Shown here in pieces: positions 18,805-27,223 of a DNA stretch of 40,478 bases (positions within the stretch are counted from its first letter, which is position 1; the number at the start of each line of letters is the position of its first letter). Source of the DNA: JBLHKW01 sp047618565 (GTDB lineage: Bacteria > Planctomycetota > UBA1135 > GCA-002686595); contig JBLHKW010000026.1 in the NCBI GenBank assembly GCA_047618565.1, positions 1 through 40,478 on the forward strand, given 5' to 3'. The position numbers and the translations under genes were made by a program. Under the pieces are notes generated by a model. The model ran no database searches, had not been told where the DNA came from, and saw nothing but the letters and a program-made list of their open reading frames with translations.

Positions 18805-19703
18805 TCAGGGCTCGAGCTGCAGGGTTTGTCAGATGCCGATCGACTTCTGTGGGCCGCGGTCACCCGCCGCGCCGTTCCACACCGCGATGGCCACCCGGAG
18901 TGCGCCGCCGCATTCGAAACGGACGTCTTGCGCGCCCGTGGGCTCCGGGCTGCGCACGAAGATCAGGTCCCAGGCCGTGCCGGTCGGCCTTGCGAGCACT
19001 TTGATGGTGTAGGTGGAGCGCACTGCGGGCCGTGCGTCGCGGGCACCTCGGCCGTGGAAGAACTCGACTTGTCGCGACACGGGCTCGAGTCCATCGAGCC
19101 CGTGCCCGGGCGCAGCATCTGTGGCTGACGCTCTGTTGTCGTGAACTGGAGGGCGATCCCGTCCGAGCGTTGCGCGTCATCAATGACACGCGGACTGCAG
19201 GTCGAATTGGCCCAGCGCACCCGGATCGCCAGCCGCTGGCCATCATGCACGGCGCGCAACGTGACCCGCTTGACGGAGTCTTCCTTCAACCACAAGCGTG
19301 CCCGTTGCACCGGTGCCGGTTCGATCCCGATCCAGGTTTCACTGTCGTGACCCACGTCTGCCAGTGAGGCGACTCGTCGGGCAGTTACTTGCGCGCTGCG
19401 CAGTCCGATGTCCGCAGTTTGCTCCCGGGCGACAGTGCCATCACGTGCTCCACGAGCGCGGCCAGATCGGCGGGGTTCTCGAGGTGCGTGGCGGGCATCG
19501 CCGAGCCTGGCATGCCAGCCCGGATGCGATGCGCAATGTCCCGTCGCATGGATCCACCCTTGAGGTAGCCGGCGGTGAAGTCCCGCGCCCCGTTGACCTC
19601 GCCGTCGTCGTTCCACCTGGGCCTGCCCGTTCCGCTGCGGTCCTCGGCGTGGCAGGCTGCGGACCGCTGCAGGTACAACTCGCGCTTTGGGACGGGCTGC
19701 CGA
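18805..19703 (-). pseudogene. Broken cytochrome c / ethylbenzene-dehydrogenase-like gene
   Basis: Read on the minus strand in three successive frames, this encodes pieces of one protein. Frame one (about 19690-19385) is a class I cytochrome c: 'ELYLQRSAACHAED', then 'GGSMRRDIAHRIRAGMPGSA'. The heme motif should be C-x-x-C-H but reads S-A-A-C-H, so one heme cysteine is lost. Frame two (about 19420-19085) has 'VRWANST' and 'SDGIALQF'. Frame three (about 19095-18805) has 'WDLIFVRSPEP' and 'AIAVWNGAAGDRG', as in ethylbenzene-dehydrogenase-related heme-binding domains. Shifts lie near 19385-19440 and 19075-19100. A TGA at 18829-18831 sits where Trp fits, before 'QTLQLEP' and the natural stop at 18805. 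No signal peptide precedes the cytochrome; its 5' end abuts the ubiB remnant. Confidence 0.75.
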
Positions 19704-21378
19704 TCAGGTCTTTCTCGAGCGCAGGATCGACCAGAGCAACCAGATCCCTGCGGCGATCGAGCTCGAGAACCCGAGCAGGCCAAACAGGGGGATTCCGGCA
19801 AGTCGCGGTCCACCATCGACCGTGAGCGAGATCGCAGTTCCCACGATCAGGGCTGAGGTGACGAGGCCCACCGTCAACCTGTTCGTGCTCCGATCGAGCT
19901 TGTGGCCGAATTGCTCGAGCTGGTCCACCCCGACCTGGACGTGCATCTGGCCAAGGCGGGCGCATCGTGCCAGTTCCCTCAGGTCGCGCGGAAGGGCGCT
20001 CAGAATGGCGCGCACCTCACTGGCTCCGCGTCCGATCACCGCGCTCGGGGAGTGCTGCTCGCGCCAGGCGCTACGGGCGAGTGGCTCCACGTGGCGCAGC
20101 ATCACGAAGTCCGGATCGAGCAGCCGCCCGAGGCCATCGAGGGTGATGAATGCCTTGATGAGCAGGGCCACATCGCCGGGCAGGAACAGATTGTTCTCCC
20201 GCAGTAGCGCGGTCAGGTCAGTGAGCAAGTCCGTGACGTTCAGGTCTGCGAGGGACACGTCGTGATAGCGATCGATGAACGCTGTGCAGTCCCGGTGCAG
20301 GAACTCGTTCTCGGTCTCACGGTCCCCGTCCGACCAGCGCAGGAGGATCCTGACGCACTCGTCCACGTTGCGGCCAACGGCCGCGAAGAGCAAGTCGATG
20401 AACTCGACGCGGCGAGCTTCGGACAGGTAGCCCACCATTCCGAAGTCTACGAGGCCAACATCGCCGTCGGGCAGCAGCAGCACGTTCCCGGGGTGGGGGT
20501 CGGCGTGGAAGCAGCCATCCACAAAGATGGCCCGCAGGATCATGTCGGCTCCGTGCGCGGCGATGCTGGCTACGTCGACTGGACCGGGCTTTCCGGACCG
20601 CACCCAATCTCCAACGCTCTGTCCGTCGAGGTAGTCCATCACGCACAGGCGTTCCCGGGTTCAGTGCCCGTGAATGTGCGGGATGGTGATGCTGGAGCTG
20701 TCCTGGGCATTCGCACGCAGTCGCTCGGCGTTACGGTTCTCGATACGCAGATCCAGCTCGTTGCGCAGGGAACGAGCGAACTGCCGTACCAGGCTCCTCG
20801 GGCGGAAGCGCCGCACCTCGGGCATGCGGCTCTCGGCTTGTTCGGCCAGGCGGGACAACAGGCGCAGGTCGGCCTCGACCACCTCGCGGATCCCCGGGCG
20901 GCGGACCTTGAGCACGACCGGGGTTCCATCGATGAGTTCGGCCCGATAGACCTGCGCGATCGAGGCGGCGGCGAGCGGGCGGTTGTCGAAGCGTCTGAAC
21001 ACGGACGCGGGTTCGGCGCCCAGGTCCTCGAGCAGCTGCGCGTGCACCTCGGCGTAGGGGACCGGCGTGGCTCGATTGTGTAGGCGAGACAGTTCTTCCG
21101 TCCAGGCGGGCGGCAACAGGTCGGGGCGCGCTGCCAGGAGTTGCCTAACCTTCACAAAGGTCGGTCCGAGTTCCTCGAGCGCCCCACGCACGCGCACGGC
21201 GGGGTCTTTCGCGAGGCCCTGAACGGGCCTTCCAGTGAACGGCGCGACCGGCGCGCTCGAGCACGCGCGCCATCCCGAGCCGGCGCACCACGTCCCCGAG
21301 GCCGTGGCGAATCAGGACGGCGGCGATCTCGCGCAGGCGACCCAGGTCGCGCGCGGTGCTCAGGACGCCGAGGAACAC
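19704..21378 (-). pseudogene. ubiB: Broken ABC1/UbiB-family kinase gene
   Basis: UbiB-like atypical kinases support ubiquinone biosynthesis or lipid metabolism. Three lesions are visible. (1) The N-terminal piece (21378 to about 21230, 'ARDLGRLREIAAVLIRHGLG', GTG start behind GGAGG) is in a different frame from the kinase core. (2) A TGA at 20661-20663 interrupts the frame between 'ITIPHIHGH' and 'TRERLCVMDYLDG', which are otherwise continuous. (3) The KxGQ motif reads 'FVKVRQLLAARPDLLP', with Arg for Gly. Downstream parts are well kept: 'AAASIAQVY', 'CFHADPHPGNVLLLPDGDVG', 'LVDFGMVGYLSE', and two C-terminal membrane helices ending at 19704. It follows cbpM on the same strand. A late fragment from internal GTG 20642 could be made but would lack the nucleotide-binding lobe. 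Confidence 0.8.
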
Positions 21379-21484
21379 GCTCCGGCCTCCATCTGGGGGT
21401 TCGCGGGAGCGGGCCTGCGGGCGCCCGACCGGCCTGCAACGGGGTGCCCTCCGTCTTCGTGTCGAGGCGTGGGGCGGGTTCGCA

Positions 21485-21736
21485 TCACCTGTCGGTCAGT
21501 GCCAGTTCGATCGACTCCAGGTCGAGTCCAAGGACGGCGTGCATGCGGACGATGGTGGCGACGCGGTCCATCCGCACGGCGGGAATCGAGACGCTCGCAC
21601 CAGCACGCACGCCAGTGCCGAGCATTCCCCGGTCGTAGACCCGTTGTAGCCAGACAGTCTCGACCTGGTAGAGGCCAGCGATCGTTACCAGCGTGATGTA
21701 GAGCTCATTCTCGATGTACTGCTTGTCGCTTGTCAT
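21485..21736 (-). CDS. cbpM: Chaperone modulator CbpM
   Basis: CbpM is a small MerR-like protein that binds the J-domain of CbpA and restrains it. The 83-residue protein starts with polar residues, then 'ENELYITLVTIAGLYQVETV' and ends with 'VATIVRMHAVLGLDLESIEL', the helix pair that recognises the J-domain in this family; length and order fit. Its ATG overlaps the cbpA stop (ATGA), so the pair should be made in step. The middle ('DRGMLGTGVRAGASVSIPAV') carries the short linker found in the MerR-like fold. It is intact although the next gene downstream is a pseudogene. Confidence 0.85.
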   Translation of the reverse strand: MTSDKQYIENELYITLVTIAGLYQVETVWLQRVYDRGMLGTGVRAGASVSIPAVRMDRVATIVRMHAVLGLDLESIELALTDR

Positions 21737-22764
21737 GAGGTTTGCTCCTCCGTGGCGGCGCCCGCTTCGGCCGCTTCGGTCTTCTGCGCCAGTTCCTGTA
21801 GCAGCCTCGCTTGACGTTCGGTCAGGCTCTTCGGAAGATCCATCTCGACATGCACGATGCAGTCACTGTGGCCATTCTTGCCGTCCGCGAAGCCCTGGGC
21901 GCGCAGGCGTAGCCGGTCGCCCGAGCGGCTGTCCGGCGGGACCGTGAGAGTGACCAGGCCGCGCGCGGTGCGGATGTCGAGCTTTCCGCCCGCATGGGCC
22001 ATCCAGGGCGTGACGGAGACGCGCGCCACCAGGTCGTTACCGACGAGCTTGTACCGGTCATCCTCCTTGAGTCGCACGGTCAGGTGCAGATCGCCGTCGT
22101 CGCTCCCGTCCACGCCCGCTTCTCCGAGACCCTTGAGGCGCAGTTTCAGACCGTCCCTGATACTGTCAGGAATGCTGAGGTCAACGGTCCTGCGCTTGCG
22201 AACCCGTCCGATGCCGGCGCATGACGGGCAGACGTGGGTGCCCCGTGAGCCGGTGCCGCCGCAGCTCGGGCAGCTCGTTTGCATCGGAACGTCGAACGTC
22301 CGCTTTCCTCCGGCGAGGGCCTCGGAGATCGTGAGGTGCAGCTCGGCGTGCTGATCGGCACCCCGGTAGCGGTAGCGCGGATGTTGGTCCGGGGCGTCCT
22401 GGAAGTCCTGGCGAAACTGACCGCCGAACATCTCCTGAAAGAAGTCCGAGAAGCCAGCTGAACCACCGAAGGCTGCCTCGAACTCCTCCGGAGTCATCGT
22501 TCGCTGGCCAGGGTCTGGCTCAAAATCCTGGCCCTGCTTCCAGTTCTCACCGAAACGGTCGTACTTGGCCCGCTTCTCCGGATCCGACAGGACCTCGTAG
22601 GCCTCGCTGATGCGTTTGAACTTGGCCTCAGCCTTCGCCGTATCCCTGTCCTGATGCTGATCGGGGTGCCACTTCAGGGCCAGCCTGCGATAGGCGCTCT
22701 TGACGGACTTCTCGTCGGCATCACGCTGGACGCCGAGCACCACGTAGTAATCCTGGAACTTCAC
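21733..22764 (-). CDS. cbpA: DnaJ-family co-chaperone, CbpA-like
   Basis: This co-chaperone stimulates DnaK. GTG 22764 is chosen because it gives 'VKFQDYYVVLGV', the normal start of CbpA; the frame extends further upstream to another GTG at 22809. The J-domain covers about 1-70 with 'KWHPDQH' carrying the essential HPD. A Gly/Phe-rich linker follows ('FGGSAGFSDFFQEMFGGQF'), then two substrate-binding beta domains and a C-terminal helix. Two CxxCxGxG repeats are present, 'CPSCGGTG' and 'CPSCAGIG'. Classical DnaJ has four and E. coli CbpA none, so only one zinc site is expected. Its stop overlaps the cbpM start. Confidence 0.88.
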   Translation of the reverse strand: MKFQDYYVVLGVQRDADEKSVKSAYRRLALKWHPDQHQDRDTAKAEAKFKRISEAYEVLSDPEKRAKYDRFGENWKQGQDFEPDPGQRTMTPEEFEAAFGGSAGFSDFFQEMFGGQFRQDFQDAPDQHPRYRYRGADQHAELHLTISEALAGGKRTFDVPMQTSCPSCGGTGSRGTHVCPSCAGIGRVRKRRTVDLSIPDSIRDGLKLRLKGLGEAGVDGSDDGDLHLTVRLKEDDRYKLVGNDLVARVSVTPWMAHAGGKLDIRTARGLVTLTVPPDSRSGDRLRLRAQGFADGKNGHSDCIVHVEMDLPKSLTERQARLLQELAQKTEAAEAGAATEEQTS

Positions 22765-22975
22765 AGGGGCGGGGATAGCTTGGTTGTCATCGGCTTGTCC
22801 AGGCTGCACGACGGGGGCAGGCCACGCGTACGAGCTTCATCGGAATGATCTCCATCCTGTTTGTAGGCGCCTTCTTTCTACGTGCCAATATCAGCTAGTC
22901 GCGTGGGGGTCCGCCCTGCGCAGCAGTGCGCGTTCGCGTGCGAACAGTAACCTATTTTCCAGGGCGCGAGCGGCC

Positions 22976-23540
22976 TCAACCAGCGCGCAGGGCAAAGAGC
23001 CCCAGCAAGGTCAGGGCGTAGAGGAGAAGCACTGCCAGTGAATCGATGCCCATGCGCAGGACGACCCGGTGGCGCCGTATGATCAGTCCGGCGAGGTAGA
23101 CCACCGTGACCACGATTCCCATGGTCGCTGCGAAGCTCGCCGAGCGGTCGACGGTCTCGAGGATCGGGCCTTGTCGGAAGGCCAGGTCGTTCAGAAAGAG
23201 CAGCGCGACCATGATCGCATTGCTTCCAAAGATGTTGGCGAAAGCCATGCTGTACGCGCCCAGGCGGACGGCACCGAGGGTCGTGCTCAGTTCCGGTAGC
23301 GACGTGGTGGACGCGAGGAGTGTGGCGCCGACGAAACTCGAACCGAGATTCGTCTGGTGCGCGAGTGCCTGACCGGTCGTGGCCAGCACGCTGCCGGAGG
23401 CCAGGATTGCGAGGCTCGCGAGCAGCAGGCCGCGCCGCACCTGAAACAGGGTCAACGGCTTCCGGGAGCGCAGGCCGAGGGGGGGGTGTTGCCCGGCGTC
23501 AGTTCATCGGGAAGGTCGACCGGGCGCCAGCGTTTCCCGG
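22976..23540 (-). pseudogene. Na+/Ca2+ exchanger (CaCA family), C-terminal half only
   Basis: Minus-strand codons from about 23476 to 22976 encode the second half of a CaCA-family cation antiporter: 'GATLLASTTSLPELSTTLGA' and 'FANIFGSNAIMVALLF' are the alpha-2 repeat, followed by three more helices. Intact members have about 320 residues and a matching alpha-1 repeat, which is missing. Upstream codons in another frame ('RPVDLPDELTPGNTPP') look like the linker between halves and would join the exchanger frame if the 8-base G run at 23479-23486 were one base longer. Before about 23540 the sequence becomes the MacB permease on the opposite strand. A protein from TTG 23455 could be made (159 residues) but should not transport alone. 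Confidence 0.7.
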
Positions 23541-24636
23541 CCTCGAATTGACGTCCCTGGGTGAAGACGCGCGACGTTATGTCAGCGGCCAGTTCGAGTC
23601 CATCGGCAGCAACCTGGTGTTCGTCATGCCCGGGCACACGGACACGGAGGGTGGGATGCCTGGCCTCGGGGGGACGCCGAACGACCTGACCCTCAAGGAT
23701 GCGCAGGCCCTGGCGCGCGAGATCCGGCAGCTGAAGCTGGTCGTGCCAGTATCCATTGGGAGCGAGACGGTGGCACGCCGTGAGCGCAGCAAGCAGGTCT
23801 ACGTGCTGGGATCGACCAGTGACTTCTTGCTGGCCAGAAACCTGGATCTCAAGAGTGGCGTGAACTCGCCGGAGATGGACTGGGAGCTGGGCAAGCCGGT
23901 GATTGTGCTTGGGTCCGAGCTGGCATCGAATCTCTTCCCGGGACAGGTACCGGTTGGACAGACGGTACGGGTGGGGGACCGTCGCATGCGCGTCATCGGA
24001 GTGATCGAGAACCATGGTCAGCAGGTGGGCCTCAGCACCGACCTGATGGCGCTGGTTCCGGTTGCGCCCGCGATGGCCATGTACAACGCGTCGGGCCTCT
24101 TTCGTATTTTGATCCAGGTCGGTGTCCGAGCGGACACGGACGAGACCACCGAGCGCATCCGGGATGTACTGCTCGAGCGCCACGGCGAAGAGGACTTCAC
24201 CTGCCTGACCCAGGAGTCAGTGGCGGGGTCCCTGTCGTCGATCATGCGTGCTCTGACCCTCGTACTGGCGGGCATCGCCAGCGTGTCCCTGGCTGTAGCC
24301 GGCATCGGCGTCATGAACGTGATGCTCGTCTCCGTTGCAGAACGTGGTCCCGAAGTGGGTTTGCTGAGAGCGCTTGGCGCAGATCGCAAACAGGTACGCG
24401 GCATCTTCCTGGCAGAGGCTGCATTGATCTCGAGTGTGGGCGGCGCGCTCGGACTCTTGTGTGCCTGGGCTGGAGCACGCGCCCTGTCGATCTGGTTTCC
24501 CGCTTTCGACGCGACTCCACCCTGGTGGTCGGCTCTCGCCGCGCTCGCAGTATCAACGGGGGTCGGCCTGATTTTCGGCGTGTTGCCGGCCAACAAGGCT
24601 GCGCGCCTCGACCCCGTCGTCGCCCTGCGGAGCTAG
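23541..24636 (+). pseudogene. MacB-type ABC permease lacking its N-terminus
   Basis: From about 23546 the plus strand encodes a MacB-like permease: 'ELTSLGEDARRYVSGQFESI' opens the periplasmic domain, and a full FtsX core of three helices follows ('LAGIASVSLAVAGIGVMNVM', 'GLLRALGADRKQVRGIFLAE', 'LIFGVLPANKAARLDPVVAL'). The first transmembrane helix and the start codon are missing; the frame is open further upstream only through unrelated Arg/Gly-rich codons antisense to the exchanger. Normal members have about 400 residues; about 363 remain. No ATPase or adaptor gene is left nearby. A GGAGG site just after its stop serves the next gene. Confidence 0.72.
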
Positions 24637-24647
24637 GAGGATGACGC

Positions 24648-25847
24648 ATGGGTGACCTGTTCTCGCTTGCACTAGGCGCGATCCTCGGCGCACGACAGCG
24701 CTCCCTGCTCTCCATGTTTGGAATCGCCATCGGAATTGCATCCGTGGTCTTGTTGACGTCCATGGGCGAGGGCACGCGCCGCTTCATCTCGGCTGAGTTT
24801 TCGCAGTTCGGAACCCACATCATTACCATCAAGCCGGGCAAGGCCGAGACCTTCGGAATCCCCGGCATGATGGGGGGCACGACCCAGAAGCTGACACTCC
24901 AGGACGCTCTGGCTCTCAGGCGGGTCTCGGGCGTGGAACGCATCGTTCCGCTCGTTATCGGTCAGGGGCGCGTCGAAGGAAATGGGCGTGCGCGTAGTGT
25001 CAATATCTTCGGCGTCACCTCCGAGACACCGGCGCTCTGGAGTTTCGAAGTCGGCATTGGCCGATTTCTGCCGGCAGGGGATTGGAGGCGCCAATCGCAG
25101 GTTTGCGTACTTGGGGCCCGCCTGGCACGCGAGCTCTTCGCCGAAGGCAACCCGCTTGGTCAGTTCGTGCGCGTCGCCGACCGACGCTTGCGGGTGATCG
25201 GCGTGATGGCTCCGAAGGGGCGCATCCTGGGTCAGGATGTCGATGATGTGGCATACGTGCCCACGGCAACCGCGATAGTGCTTTTCAATAGCGAAGAGCT
25301 GAGTTAAGTTGATCTGCGGTACGCAGCTGCGGCCAGCACGTCGCGGGTCGTAGCTGACATCAAGGCGATCCTGACGGAGCGTCACCGCGGGCGCGAAGAC
25401 TACACGCTGAATACACAGGAGCAGATGCTCAGTGTCTTCGGTAGCGTCATGGATGGTGTGACTCTGGCTGTGGCAGCGATCGGAGGCATATAGCTTCTGG
25501 TTGGTGCGGTCGGGATTCTCACGATGATGTGGATCTCCGTTGGCGAACGCACCGGCGAGATCGGCCTGATGAAGGCCCTTGGCGCCACGCGTGCAGCTAT
25601 CATGCGCGTCTTCATGGCAGAGGCCGTGCTGCTTGGCCTCGTAGGCGGGACCGGCGGCGTGATCCTCGGGCTGGGGAACGTTGGGCTGATTCGCGCCATC
25701 GTTCCTGACCTACCCCTGGGAACACCACCGGAGTACGTCGCTGCGTCCTTTGTGATCAGCTTCGCCACTGGCGTCATGGCCGGCATCTTGCCAGCCCGGC
25801 GAGCCGCACGGCTCGATCCGATCGAGGCCCTACGCTTGGACGGCTGA
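24648..25847 (+). pseudogene. MacB-type ABC permease with two premature stop codons
   Basis: A single frame of about 400 codons encodes a whole MacB-like permease, but TAA at 25305-25307 and TAG at 25491-25493 interrupt it. The first piece (220 residues) has the N-terminal helix 'LSMFGIAIGIASVVLLTS' and the periplasmic domain. After the TAA come 'VDLRYAAAASTSRVVADIKA' and 'MDGVTLAVAAIGGI'. After the TAG come 'LLVGAVGILTMMWISVGERT' and 'GLMKALGATRAAIMRVFMAE', ending 'ARLDPIEALRLDG'. Both stops can arise from CAA and CAG by one C-to-T change. Start ATG 24648 has GGAGG upstream. It is a paralogue of the preceding permease, likely once its heterodimer partner. Confidence 0.85.
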
Positions 25848-25864
25848 GATGTGGACTGCCCTGG

Positions 25865-27223
25865 TCAGCTTGCCTGAAAGTCCGTGCCGAGCAGGGGCAC
25901 GCCCTCGAGCAGCTCCGTCTCGATGCGCAGGGTGAACGTGGCCCCGGACCCTTCTTGTGATTCGAGCCCGAGCTCGCCGTCCATCATGTGTACCAGCTGT
26001 CTGGCCAGCGCCAGGCCGAGGCCGGGGTTGCGCAGTTCTTCAGGGGCGTGGGAAGTATGCTTGGCCACGAACGGTTCGAAGAGCTTGCCGTGCACGCGCG
26101 GGTCGACTCCGTCGCCGTCATCGGTGACGCGACAGATGAGCGTCACGACGCGCCAGTCCTGAGTAGGCTCTGTCTCGAAGACGATATCCAGCTTGGTGGA
26201 GTTCGAGTGCTCGAGCGCATTCTCGACCAGCTGTTCCAGGATCTGCACGAAACGGTCCGGATCCAGCCGGAACGCCTCGGGGATATTGCCCACGATCTGG
26301 AAGGTGAGCTCGGTGTCCTGGGCCTGCGCCCGCGCTCCGAACTTCTCCCGAAGCCGGTGGATGGTCTCCAGGACGGAACAGTCGGCGGGCGCCAGCTTGA
26401 GTTGCCCGGCCTCGATTCGCGTCAGGTCGAGCACCTCGTCGAAGATCCGGATCAGGTGTGTGCTCGCGTCGAGGATGCCGTCCAGCTGGGCCGTGCCCTC
26501 AGGGCTGTCCTGGGAGCCGCGCATGCCTGCGACCCGCTCGAGGATGCTGCCCAGGCTGCCATGGATCTGGCTCGAGAGCTGCACCAGGAACTCGCTCTTG
26601 AGCTCCGTCGTGCGATCGGTGGCTGCCTTCGATGTCAGCAACGCACGGTTCACAGTCTCCAGCGAGGACGCATAGGAACGCGCTCGTTGTTCCGCAGTGC
26701 GTAGGTCCTCGATCAGGGTTTGTTCGTGCCGGGTCCCGTTCCACTTCTCGGTCAGGGCTGCCGCAAGCTGGATGATCTCGACCGAGTCGAAGGGCTTCTT
26801 CAGGATCAGCAGGTGGTGCGCGCTGCCGAGCTTCTCGATCGTCTCCTCCCAGGAGTAGTCCGAGTAGGCCGTACAGATGACCATCTGGATGGCCGGGTCG
26901 ACCTTCCAGATCTCCTCGATCGTGCGCAAGCCATCCCACCCCGGGGGCATGCGGATATCGACGAAGGCCATGGCGAAGGGGCGTCCCTCATCCAGGGCCT
27001 TCTTGACTACAGCGAGCCCTTCCTTGCCCTGCATGGCCGAGGTGAGCTCGAAGGTGGGGCCCTGCGGATTGTGCGCTTCCTCTTCGCCGCCGAAGAAGGC
27101 CGCCTTGGCGTCGGCCAGACCCTTGGCAGCGCCGGGGCTCTCCTGGGTAAGCACCTTGTTGAAGTCATCGTGGATCGACGCAGTATCGTCGATCAGGAGA
27201 ACTCTTCGGTTCATGTCCTTCAT
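25865..27223 (-). CDS. Receiver-histidine-kinase hybrid lacking the phospho-accepting His
   Basis: The 452-residue cytoplasmic protein begins with an intact receiver domain (about 1-150): acidic pair in 'VLLIDDTASIHDDF', phospho-acceptor in 'MAFVDIRMPPGWDG', Lys in 'LILKKPFDSVEI'. A coiled coil (about 165-215) leads into a HisKA-like pair of helices, then a HATPase domain with the N-box 'LEQLVENALEHS', the G1 box 'VTDDGDGVDP' and the G2 box 'PGLGLALARQLVHMMDGELG'. The H-box, normally S-H-E-x-R-T-P, reads 'LVQLSSQIHGSL', so the histidine is Ser. ATG 27223 overlaps the stop of the kinase gene (ATGA); a second ATG at 27214 is possible. It probably receives phosphate from that kinase. Confidence 0.87.
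   Translation of the reverse strand: MKDMNRRVLLIDDTASIHDDFNKVLTQESPGAAKGLADAKAAFFGGEEEAHNPQGPTFELTSAMQGKEGLAVVKKALDEGRPFAMAFVDIRMPPGWDGLRTIEEIWKVDPAIQMVICTAYSDYSWEETIEKLGSAHHLLILKKPFDSVEIIQLAAALTEKWNGTRHEQTLIEDLRTAEQRARSYASSLETVNRALLTSKAATDRTTELKSEFLVQLSSQIHGSLGSILERVAGMRGSQDSPEGTAQLDGILDASTHLIRIFDEVLDLTRIEAGQLKLAPADCSVLETIHRLREKFGARAQAQDTELTFQIVGNIPEAFRLDPDRFVQILEQLVENALEHSNSTKLDIVFETEPTQDWRVVTLICRVTDDGDGVDPRVHGKLFEPFVAKHTSHAPEELRNPGLGLALARQLVHMMDGELGLESQEGSGATFTLRIETELLEGVPLLGTDFQAS

Noticed and set aside
18829..20663. TGA codons at probable Trp positions in two genes, raising the idea that TGA encodes Trp in this organism.
   Set aside because: TGA is the natural stop of several intact genes here (mazG, the ABC ATPase, cbpA, the large permease), and the neighbouring permease is interrupted by TAA and TAG. 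Gene decay explains all cases.
22833..22899. Hydrophobic plus-strand frame encoding 'FIGMISILFVGAFFLRANIS' upstream of cbpA.
   Set aside because: Only 17 codons from its ATG, no ribosome binding site, and overlapping the cbpA upstream region; it could be a remnant of a membrane-protein gene but support is too thin.
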